This document shows positions 14,296 through 22,855 of a DNA stretch of 26,706 bases, one piece after another (within the stretch, counting starts at the first letter, position 1; every line of letters begins with the position of its first letter). The DNA lies in contig JBPCOI010000099.1 in the NCBI GenBank assembly GCA_051000395.1, positions 1 through 26,706 of the forward strand, given 5' to 3'. A program made the position numbers and the translations under genes. A model generated the notes under the pieces. The model saw only the letters and a program-made list of their open reading frames with translations. It made no database searches and was not told where the DNA came from. This DNA is from JBPCOI01 sp051000395. Its GTDB lineage: Bacteria; Actinomycetota; Actinomycetes; Mycobacteriales; Jatrophihabitantaceae.

Positions 14296-15236
14296 ACCCG
14301 GACGATCCGCTGGCCGGTCTCGTGATCGGCGAGCGGCCCGACCCGACGCCACCGGCGGGCTGGACGCGCGTTGCCGTCAAGGCCGCAAGCCTGAACCACC
14401 ACGACCTCTGGACGCTGCGCGGCGTCGGCATCAAGGCCGAGCAGCTGCCGATGATCCTCGGCTGCGACGCTGCGGGCATCGACGAGGCTAGCGGCGAGGA
14501 GGTCGTCGTGCACTCCGTGATCACCAGCGAGGGCTGGACGGGCGACGACACCCTCGACCCCGGGCGGTCGCTGCTCTCGGAGCGGCACCAGGGCTCGCTC
14601 GCGCAGTACGTGATCGTGCCGACGCGCAACGTCGTGCCCAAGCCGGCCGAACTGTCCTGGGCCGAGGCGGCCTGCCTGTCGACGGCCTGGCTGACCGCCT
14701 ACCGGATGCTGTTCGTGCAGTCGGGGCTGCAGGCCGGGCAGTCGGTGCTGGTGCAGGGCGCGAGCGGCGGGGTCGCGACGGCGTGCATCTCGATGGCGCG
14801 GGCAGCCGGCCTGCGCGTCTACGCCACGGCACGCACCGAGGCCAAGCAGGCCAACGCGCGCGAACTCGGCGCGCACGACGCCTTCGCGACGGGCACGCGC
14901 CTACCCGAGCGCGTCGACGCGGTCATGGAGACCGTCGGCGAAGCGAGCTGGGCGCACTCGGTCAGGTCGCTCAAGCCGGGCGGTCGCATCGTCATCTCCG
15001 GCGCGACGTCCGGACCGAATCCGCCGGCCGACCTGACCCGGATCTTCTTCCTGCAACTGCAGGTGGTCGGCTCGACGATGGGGACGAAGGCCGAGCTGGG
15101 CCAGCTGATCTCGTTCCTGCACAACACCGGTCTCCGCCCGCGCATCGACCGCGTGATCCCGCTGGAGCAGGCCGCGGACGGCTTGGCCGCGATGGCCTCC
15201 GGCGAGATCGTCGGAAAGATCGTCCTGGAGGTATGA
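14268..15236 (+). CDS. MDR-superfamily oxidoreductase (quinone oxidoreductase-like)
   Basis: A 322-aa medium-chain dehydrogenase/reductase. The catalytic domain has AVKAASLNHHDLWTLRG and LGCDAAGID; the Rossmann domain has VLVQGASGGVATACISMARA for NAD(P)H. At the place of the catalytic-zinc cysteine of alcohol dehydrogenases there is NHHD, and the four-cysteine structural zinc lobe is absent. It therefore looks zinc-independent, despite the common annotation 'zinc-binding dehydrogenase'. Start is ATG 14268; open frame upstream is a shadow of the small conserved gene. The stop overlaps an ATG (ATGA at 15233) that begins the VOC remnant. Substrate unknown. Confidence 0.92.
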   Translation: MRAVYAESLNPDDPLAGLVIGERPDPTPPAGWTRVAVKAASLNHHDLWTLRGVGIKAEQLPMILGCDAAGIDEASGEEVVVHSVITSEGWTGDDTLDPGRSLLSERHQGSLAQYVIVPTRNVVPKPAELSWAEAACLSTAWLTAYRMLFVQSGLQAGQSVLVQGASGGVATACISMARAAGLRVYATARTEAKQANARELGAHDAFATGTRLPERVDAVMETVGEASWAHSVRSLKPGGRIVISGATSGPNPPADLTRIFFLQLQVVGSTMGTKAELGQLISFLHNTGLRPRIDRVIPLEQAADGLAAMASGEIVGKIVLEV

Positions 15237-15337
15237 CCATGATCGACCACTTCGGCTGTCAACATGCTGACCTGGACGCCAGCGCTGCCTTCTACGACGC
15301 CGTCCTCGCCCCGCTCGGAGGCGGCCGGAGCGCCTGA
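15233..15337 (+). pseudogene. Truncated VOC/glyoxalase-fold gene, 34 codons left
   Basis: An ATG overlapping the previous stop (ATGA) opens a 34-codon frame reading MTMIDHFGCQHADLDASAAF then YDAVLAPLG. This is the typical first strand and helix of VOC (glyoxalase/bleomycin-resistance) proteins, normally ~120–140 aa. The frame then ends GGGRSA and a stop, two bases before the end of the convergent lepA gene. There is no room for the remainder and no continuation in other frames, so it appears to be the 5' stump of a coupled gene cut by a deletion. Confidence 0.7.
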
Positions 15338-15339
15338 CG

Positions 15340-17259
<1,920 letters not shown>

Positions 17260-17288
17260 CGAGGAAGCGATCAGCGAGGATGTAGGGC

Positions 17289-17660
17289 ATGACTGACTCG
17301 CGTGCAGCCGCCGAATACCGCGTTCCCGCCACTTCGCTGAGGAAGGGCGACCTGGTGAACACCTCCCCCGGTGAGGACGACTGGCAGCAGGTGCTCGGGG
17401 TGTACACCGCCACGTCGGACGCGAAGAGCGACGAGGTGCGCACCCTCGTTTCGAGCCTCGGCGGCAGGTACGTCGTCGTGCAGCTCACCGATCTGGCCCC
17501 GGTCGACGCCGGCGTGTACTTCGCCGGCGGGCTGGCGATGACGTACGCGACCGACGGGGGCGCGGACCCGGCCGTCGCCGAGGTGGTCAGCCAGGAGGAC
17601 GGCGTGCGCACCTACCTGTACACGAAGTTCGAGCTGGTGAGCGTTCGCTCTCCGGCGTGA
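17289..17660 (+). CDS. Unknown 123-aa protein divergent from lepA
   Basis: A complete frame from ATG 17289, with GAGG ten bases upstream, 29 bp from the lepA start. Sequence features: EYRVPATSLRKGDLVNTSPG followed by DDWQQVLGVYT, then LGGRYVVVQLTDLAPVDAG and RTYLYTKFELVSV at the end. The alternating hydrophobic pattern suggests a small beta-rich domain; there is no signal peptide, membrane segment or cysteine. The A-x-x-L-x-x-G-D-L-V opening superficially recalls Hint-type domains, but no nucleophile or HN end exists, so that is not a call. I do not recognise a family. Codon use (GC-rich third positions) supports it as a real gene. Confidence 0.7.
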   Translation: MTDSRAAAEYRVPATSLRKGDLVNTSPGEDDWQQVLGVYTATSDAKSDEVRTLVSSLGGRYVVVQLTDLAPVDAGVYFAGGLAMTYATDGGADPAVAEVVSQEDGVRTYLYTKFELVSVRSPA

Positions 17661-17728
17661 TCGCCTGGGACTTCGGCAGGCCTGCCGCGCGCGCCTGTCA
17701 CGCTTATCGCGACGGGGACGCCCGGGAT

Positions 17729-17758
17729 TTGGGACCCACGACACCGCGCTGATAGCCT
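17729..17758 (+). promoter_or_regulatory. Promoter of rpsT
   Basis: TTGGGA (17729–17734) and TAGCCT (17753–17758) are separated by 18 bp, a good fit to −35/−10 of the housekeeping sigma factor in actinobacteria. Transcription would start near 17765, leaving a leader of about 88 bases before the rpsT GTG. Confidence 0.6.
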
Positions 17759-17784
17759 GGCGAGGTTGTCTGCTCGCCGCCTCA

Positions 17785-17809
17785 GCGGTGCGGGCGGATC
17801 CCGCACCGC
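17785..17809 (+). other. GC-rich hairpin in the rpsT leader
   Basis: A perfect 10-bp inverted repeat (GCGGTGCGGG and CCCGCACCGC) with a five-base loop, followed by CCCCTCTTGTCC. It lies between the promoter and the rpsT ribosome site. It could be an attenuator or an mRNA element for S20 feedback control; the downstream run is C/T-rich rather than a U-tract, so a simple terminator is not certain. Confidence 0.6.
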
Positions 17810-17852
17810 CCCTCTTGTCCGAGCCGATCTTGCGAACGTCGAGGCCCCCTTC

Positions 17853-18113
17853 GTGGCGAACATCAAGTCCCAGATCAAGCGCATCCGCACCAACGAGGTC
17901 GCGCGCCAGCGCAACAAGAGCGTGAAGTCCTCGCTCAAGACGGCGGTCCGGCACTTTCGGGCGACCGTCGAGTCCGGCGACCGCGCGGCCGCGCTGAGCG
18001 CGCTGAGCGCAGCCTCGCGCCAGCTCGACAAGGCGGCGAGCAAGGGCGTGATCCACCCGAACCAGGCCGCCAACAAGAAGTCGGCAATGGCGGCCCGCGC
18101 CAACCAGATCTGA
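17853..18113 (+). CDS. rpsT: 30S ribosomal protein S20
   Basis: An 86-aa protein starting at GTG 17853 with GAGG nine bases upstream. It reads ANIKSQIKRIRTNEVARQRN at the start, then KSSLKTAVRHFRATVESGD and GVIHPNQAANKKSAMAARAN near the end, the conserved S20 pattern of basic helices binding 16S rRNA. Length is normal. An open frame 29 codons upstream covers the leader hairpin and is not S20-like, so the GTG is preferred. It is monocistronic here, convergent with holA, as in mycobacteria. Confidence 0.97.
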   Translation: MANIKSQIKRIRTNEVARQRNKSVKSSLKTAVRHFRATVESGDRAAALSALSAASRQLDKAASKGVIHPNQAANKKSAMAARANQI

Positions 18114-18135
18114 GCCGCGCTCCAGCAGGCCACCG

Positions 18136-18150
18136 GCGGCTGCGAGCCGC
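18136..18150. terminator. Small hairpin between convergent rpsT and holA
   Basis: GCGGCT and AGCCGC pair perfectly around a GCG loop in the 44-bp gap between the two converging stop codons. There is no T-tract on either side. It is a possible bidirectional termination structure only. Confidence 0.3.
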
Positions 18151-18157
18151 ACCGGTC

Positions 18158-19150
18158 TCAGCGAACCGATCGGGCCGCGGTCAGCCGGCGCACCGCGCGT
18201 TCCAGTGCATAGGACGGATCGGCCGCTACCCCCTTCACGTCGGCATTCAGTTCCGCGACGATGCCCAGGGCACGGCGCACGCCCGGCTCGGTCCAGCCCC
18301 TGGCCTGCCCCTGAGCCCGCTTGACCTTCCACGCCGGCATCCCTAGCTTCGAGGCGAGGGCGTAGGGGTCCGCCCGTCCAGCTGAGGCGACGCGAGCGAT
18401 CGAGCGCATCCCGTCGGCCAGCGCGTCGGCGATGACGACGTGCGGTACGCCCACGCCGAGAGCGAAGCGCAGCGCCTCCAGCGCCTTGCCGGCGTTGCCC
18501 ACCACAGCCAGGTCGGCGACCGCGAAGCCGGAAACCTCGGCACGCCCGGTGTGATAGGCCCGCACGAGTTCCACGCCGACCGAGCCGCCCGAGTCGCTGA
18601 CGAGTTGGGCGGAGACGGCGGCCAGTTCGCGCAGGTCGCTGCCGACCGCGTCGACGAGCGCCGCGACCGCATCGGGCGAGATCACGCCGCCGCAGTGCCG
18701 GACCTCGGCCCGGACGAACTCGGCGCGATCCTCCGCGCGCGCAAGCTTCGCGCAGCCGATCTCGAGTGCCTTGGCCTTGCGGGCCGCGGCGAGTAGGGCG
18801 TTGCCCTTTGCCCCGCCGAGGTGATGCAGCACGATGACTGTGCCGTCGCTCGGCAGCTCCAGGTACGGTTTCAGGACCGCGAGCGCCGCAGTCCGCACAT
18901 CTTGCGCGGAGCGGATCACCACCAGGCGACCGTCACCGAACAGCGACGGCCCGAGCAGCTCGTGCAGCTCCGGCCCTTCCAACTCCGAGCCGAGGCGTTC
19001 CACGTCCACCAGTTGTGCGTCCTGGCGCCGAGCGGCGGCGGAGAGCGCGCTGATCGCCCGCCCCACGAGCAACTCCTCGTCGCCGACGAGCAGCACGACC
19101 GCGGGTAGTGGCACCGGCAGTTCGTCGAGACTGACCGGTCGCGGTGGCAT
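18158..19150 (-). CDS. holA: DNA polymerase III delta subunit
   Basis: A 330-aa clamp-loader subunit starting at ATG 19150 (AGGATGGG upstream). The N-terminal domain has PAVVLLVGDEELLVGRAISAL, then VVIRSAQDVRT and a Rossmann-like AAA+ core without a functional Walker A, as expected for delta. The middle part DLRELAAVSAQLVSD and the C-terminal collar domain AWKVKRAQGQARGW are family-typical. Delta opens the beta sliding clamp. An upstream GTG at 19171 is possible. Its first 235 bp are also covered by the comEC frame (see comEC). Neighbouring comEC/comEA upstream is the usual order. Confidence 0.94.
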   Translation of the reverse strand: MPPRPVSLDELPVPLPAVVLLVGDEELLVGRAISALSAAARRQDAQLVDVERLGSELEGPELHELLGPSLFGDGRLVVIRSAQDVRTAALAVLKPYLELPSDGTVIVLHHLGGAKGNALLAAARKAKALEIGCAKLARAEDRAEFVRAEVRHCGGVISPDAVAALVDAVGSDLRELAAVSAQLVSDSGGSVGVELVRAYHTGRAEVSGFAVADLAVVGNAGKALEALRFALGVGVPHVVIADALADGMRSIARVASAGRADPYALASKLGMPAWKVKRAQGQARGWTEPGVRRALGIVAELNADVKGVAADPSYALERAVRRLTAARSVR

Positions 19151-21627
19151 GCGCCCATCCTGACACTGCACGCCGACACGGCCCCCGGCAGCCGCCGGCG
19201 CGAGAGCTGCGCCGCGCCGCGGTTGGCTGCGAGTGCGGGCTCGGCGCCGGGGTGAGGACCACTCGGTGCAGCGGCAGCGAGCGCGACACCGGCGAGCCGC
19301 GCGCCGTGGACGACGGCCGACAACGCGCCCGCCGTTGCGCAGATCGCCACGTCACCGTCACGGTCGGTGCGGCGGACCGGGACGCCGAGGCGCCCGAGCT
19401 CCGCGAGCAGCAGCGGTGACGGATGGCCGTAGTCGTTGTGGCGGCCGACGCTGATGACCGCGACGCGTGCGCGGACGGCCGCCAGGAAGGCCGGGGAGGA
19501 ATAGGCGGACCCGTGGTGCGGCACCTTGAGCACGTCGGCCCGCAGGTCCGTACCCGCGTCGAGCAGTGCCTGCTGTTCTTCGACCTCCGCGTCGCCCGGC
19601 AGCAGGATCCGGGTGCCGTTCACGCTCGCGCGCACCGCGAGCGAGGAGTTGTTGGGATCCGAGCGCGTGCCTCGCATCGCCACCGCGGGTGCCAGCACGT
19701 CCAGGTGAACGCGCCCGACGTCGAAGCTCTGCCCGACCGGCGGCGTCACCATCCTGTCGTGCCGGCCGAGCGCGTCCTGGACCAGGCGCAGGCCGGAGAC
19801 CGGCTCGGCGAGCCGGCCGGTCAGCACCCGCCCGACCCTGCGACCGTGCAGGACGCCGCTGATCCCCCCGACGTGGTCGAGGTGGAAGTGGGTCAGGATC
19901 AGTAGCGGCACATCGGTGATCCCGAGCTCGTGCAGGCAGCGGTCGACGGCGACCGGATCCGGGCCGGCATCGATCTGCACCGCGGTATGCGGTCCGGCCG
20001 ACAGCACCAGCGCGTCGCCCTGCCCGACGTCGCAGGCCACGAAGGTCCAGCCGGGCGCCGGCCATCCGGAGGCGATGGAACGGACCGGGATCTGTACCAG
20101 CAGCGCCGTTATCACCGCGACCGCCAGCATCCGGCCAGGGCCGGCCCGACGGGCCAGCCACCAGCCCGCGAACGTCACCGCCAGCAGTGCCGAACCGCCG
20201 AGCATTCCGCCAGGCCATGGGAGGGCGGCGCCGCTCACGCCGCCGAACCGATCCGCGACCCAGACCAGCCAGCGGCACGGCCAGCCGGCCAGCCAGGCCA
20301 GCGCGGTGCCGCCGCCCAGCCAGAACGGCGCGAGGACAGCAGCGCCGAAACCCGAGATCGTCGCCGCCGCTACGACCGGCTCGGCCAGGATGTTCGCCGG
20401 GATCGCGACCAGGCTCACCCGCCCGGAGATGGCGGCCACGACCGGCGCGGTCAGCAGGTGCGCCGCTGCGGCTACCGCGACGGCTTCCGCGACTCCGACC
20501 GGGACGTGATGGGCGCGCAGCGCGTCGGCCCAGCCGGGGGCGATCAGCAGCAGCGCGCCCGTCGCCAGCACCGACATGGTGAAGCCGGCGTCGACGGCCA
20601 GCAGCGGATCCCAGACCAGCAGCCCGATGACCGCTGCCGACAACGCCGGCAATGCCGCCCGCGGCCGTCCACGGGCAAGCGCCGCCAATGCGATCGAGGC
20701 CATCACCGCCGCGCGCAGCACGCTCGGGGACGGTCGGGCGACAACGACGAAGCCCGCCAGCACCGCGGCGCCGGCCACGGCGCAGATCCAGGGCCGCGCC
20801 CGCAGCCGTCGCAGGACCAGCAGGACCGCGCCGATGAGGATCGAGCAGTTCGTGCCGGACACCGCCACCAGATGGGTCAGCCCGGCCAACCGGAACCGGT
20901 CGGCCAGTACCGGATCGAGTCCGCTGGTGTCACCGTCGACAAGACCGGGCAACAGCCCGCGCGTCGGGGCGGGCAGCCCCGCCGCAGCTTGCCGCAGTGA
21001 TGCGCGAACCTCGCCGGCCGCGCGTTGCCACCATGGCGGGGTTCCCAGGAGCACCGGTGTTCGCTGAGTGAACATCGTCACCGACATCGAGGCGGCATCG
21101 AGAGGCGGACTCAGCGAGCCGTCCAGCCGGAGGCGCTGACCGGGCAGCACGTCGCGCCAGGCCGAGGCCGGTCCCAGCACCAGCACGGACCCGTCCGTCT
21201 GGACCCGGCGACCCGCAACCACGACCGCCGCGGCATCGGCGGCGACCGCGACGCGGGCGGTACCGGCGACCCCTTTCGCTGCGAGCACCCGCGGATCTCC
21301 GGTCACGGTCAGTTCCGCCGTCACCGCCGAGTGTTGCGCCGCGAGGGCTGTCAGCGGCGCCCCCCGGCTGTGCACCAGGCGCCCGGCGAACGGGACCAGG
21401 ATCAGCACGATGCAGAACGAAGCCAGGGCGAGCGCTGGCCCCGCCCGCCGCCAGCGCCCGGTGAGCGCCAGTGCGGTAACGCCGGCAACGCAGGTCAGCA
21501 CCGCGACGAGCACCGCCGTCGCTGGTGAGCGGCCCAGGCAGGCGAGTAGCGCCAGCCAGCCGCAGGCCGCTCCCAGCGCCAAGCGGGCGTCCACCTCACC
21601 GGGCGGTGATGCGCGGGCCGACCTCAC
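18916..21627 (-). CDS. comEC: DNA-uptake channel protein ComEC/Rec2 with extended C-terminus
   Basis: A 903-codon frame. It has an N-terminal hydrophobic region and DUF4131-like beta domain, the ComEC competence domain with LTHLVAVSGTNCSILIGAVL and many membrane segments, and a C-terminal metallo-beta-lactamase domain with DVGQGDALVL, THFHLDHVGG (about residues 579–588), LLPGDAEVEEQ and VPHHGSAYSSP. The homologous part ends near RTDRDGDVAI (about residue 755–765). The remaining ~140 residues are non-family, and about 78 of them overlap holA in another frame. Start is GTG 21627, ten bases after comEA, without a clear ribosome site; GTG at residue 12 is an alternative. Its role is transport of single-stranded DNA across the membrane and possible degradation of the second strand. 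Confidence 0.92.
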   Translation of the reverse strand: MRSARASPPGEVDARLALGAACGWLALLACLGRSPATAVLVAVLTCVAGVTALALTGRWRRAGPALALASFCIVLILVPFAGRLVHSRGAPLTALAAQHSAVTAELTVTGDPRVLAAKGVAGTARVAVAADAAAVVVAGRRVQTDGSVLVLGPASAWRDVLPGQRLRLDGSLSPPLDAASMSVTMFTQRTPVLLGTPPWWQRAAGEVRASLRQAAAGLPAPTRGLLPGLVDGDTSGLDPVLADRFRLAGLTHLVAVSGTNCSILIGAVLLVLRRLRARPWICAVAGAAVLAGFVVVARPSPSVLRAAVMASIALAALARGRPRAALPALSAAVIGLLVWDPLLAVDAGFTMSVLATGALLLIAPGWADALRAHHVPVGVAEAVAVAAAAHLLTAPVVAAISGRVSLVAIPANILAEPVVAAATISGFGAAVLAPFWLGGGTALAWLAGWPCRWLVWVADRFGGVSGAALPWPGGMLGGSALLAVTFAGWWLARRAGPGRMLAVAVITALLVQIPVRSIASGWPAPGWTFVACDVGQGDALVLSAGPHTAVQIDAGPDPVAVDRCLHELGITDVPLLILTHFHLDHVGGISGVLHGRRVGRVLTGRLAEPVSGLRLVQDALGRHDRMVTPPVGQSFDVGRVHLDVLAPAVAMRGTRSDPNNSSLAVRASVNGTRILLPGDAEVEEQQALLDAGTDLRADVLKVPHHGSAYSSPAFLAAVRARVAVISVGRHNDYGHPSPLLLAELGRLGVPVRRTDRDGDVAICATAGALSAVVHGARLAGVALAAAAPSGPHPGAEPALAANRGAAQLSRRRLPGAVSACSVRMGACHRDRSVSTNCRCHYPRSCCSSATRSCSWGGRSARSPPPLGARTHNWWTWNASARSWKGRSCTSCSGRRCSVTVAWW

Positions 21628-21637
21628 GGCGGTTGGC

Positions 21638-22732
21638 TCACAACGTCACCCGGGGCTTCAACGCCGCGTACTTGATTTCGCCGATCCCCGATACATCGCG
21701 CAGTTGGTCGATCGAGGCGAACGGGCCGTGTTGGCTGCGCCAATCGAGAATGTGCTGCGCTAGCACGGGGCCGACGCCCGGCAGTGACTCGAGCTGCTCC
21801 TGCGATGCCGCGTTCAACGAGACGGTCGCGCTCTGGGCGCCCGCTTGCGACGTTCCACCGCCCGCGCCGGAGGCTCCCGGCAGCACCGTGGCGGCGGCGC
21901 CGGGGACACCCGGCAGTCCCACCACGATCTGCTCACCGTCACTGACTCTCGCGGCGAGGTTGAGTTGCGTCGTGGCGACCCCTGGCTGCACACCCCCGGC
22001 CGCCTGCAGGGCCTCGTACACCCGGGCACCGGCCGCCAGCCGGTAGATCCCGGGGCGCCGCACCTTCCCTGCAACGTCCACCACCAGGTCCGGCGCGGTC
22101 GTCAGGACGGGGCCCGTCACGGTGGAACCGGAAGGGGCTGTCGGCGTGAGCGAAGTACTGTCGGCTGCCGCCGAGCGCGCGGCCGCAACCGACTGCGGGT
22201 CCGCGCCGGCGACCTCGACACCGATCGGCCGCGGCCGCGAGGCAAGCACCCACCAGATCGTCATCAGCGTCGCAAGCACCACCACGAGGCCGGTCGCGGC
22301 AGCCCCACGACCCCCCGGCGCCCAGCGCACCCCGCCCTGAACCGTCCACCGGCTCAGCAGCGACGACCGTTCGCGCGCGCCCGGCACGGGCGAGCCGGGA
22401 TCGCCGCCACCCGCAGTCGTCCATCTCAGCGGAGCCCTCGGCCGACCGCTGGTCTCATCGGCCCAGGCAGGGCGGTCGCGCCCGTCCCGACGGGATTCTT
22501 CGGCACCGGCGCCCGCAGCGCCAGCGCCATCGCCACCAGCACCATCGACACCAGGCCGAGCAGCGCCAAGCGAGTCGAGACCAGGCACGTCACCAGACAC
22601 GTCACCAGACACGTCACCAGGCCCGTCGAGCCCGAGACCGAGCAGCGAGCGGACGCGGCGGGCCACCCGTGCCCGCTCGCCGCGCCCTGCCCGACGTCTA
22701 CTTCCCACCAGGCGAACGCTAGGAGCCACCAC
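21638..22732 (-). CDS. comEA: Competence DNA-binding protein ComEA with long disordered N-terminus
   Basis: A 364-aa protein. Residues 1–145 are Arg/Gly/Ala/Asp-rich and disordered, with a GDVS repeat at 39–50. A single membrane segment spans about 147–164 (GLVVVLATLMTIWWVLA). An SLBB domain follows (VVDVAGKVRRPGIYRLAAGA), and two helix–hairpin–helix motifs end it (LNAASQEQLESLPGVGPVLA; FASIDQLRDVSGIGEIKYAA). This is the architecture of ComEA, which binds incoming DNA outside the membrane and hands it to ComEC, encoded ten bases on. The GTG at 22732 is the longest start; a shorter start within the disordered part cannot be excluded. Confidence 0.92.
   Translation of the reverse strand: MVAPSVRLVGSRRRAGRGERARVARRVRSLLGLGLDGPGDVSGDVSGDVPGLDSLGAARPGVDGAGGDGAGAAGAGAEESRRDGRDRPAWADETSGRPRAPLRWTTAGGGDPGSPVPGARERSSLLSRWTVQGGVRWAPGGRGAAATGLVVVLATLMTIWWVLASRPRPIGVEVAGADPQSVAAARSAAADSTSLTPTAPSGSTVTGPVLTTAPDLVVDVAGKVRRPGIYRLAAGARVYEALQAAGGVQPGVATTQLNLAARVSDGEQIVVGLPGVPGAAATVLPGASGAGGGTSQAGAQSATVSLNAASQEQLESLPGVGPVLAQHILDWRSQHGPFASIDQLRDVSGIGEIKYAALKPRVTL
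22586..22621 (-). repeat. Three 12-bp tandem repeats in comEA
   Basis: Three copies of CACGTCACCAGA (plus strand; last copy ends in G) in direct order. On the coding strand they encode the GDVS-type repeat in the disordered N-terminus. The unit is a multiple of three, so copy-number change would keep the frame. Confidence 0.8.
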
Positions 22733-22855
22733 CTGCGCACCACAGCCAGCATTGAGATCTGTGGATGGAGTCGGCGGTTGTGGACGGGCGTCACGATCCT
22801 GTCGTCCGCATGTGCTAGCGGGTCAGCGCCGCGGAGCGGCGGTACCTTGGCAGCG

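Noticed and set aside
17289..17660. Possible Hint/intein-like domain in the unknown protein
   Set aside because: There is no Cys/Ser nucleophile at the start, no block B His and no HN end.
19930..21000. Plus-strand frames of 200–360 codons opposite comEC
   Set aside because: Arg/Gln/Gly/Pro-rich shadows caused by high GC; comEC motifs on the minus strand are unambiguous.
22586..22621. Short direct repeats as a possible CRISPR or attachment site
   Set aside because: Only three contiguous 12-bp units with no spacers, in frame within comEA; a coding microsatellite explains them.
21845..22855. N-terminal extension of 337 codons to the glycosyltransferase
   Set aside because: It is antisense to comEA and low-complexity; the ATG at 22856 gives a normal family start.
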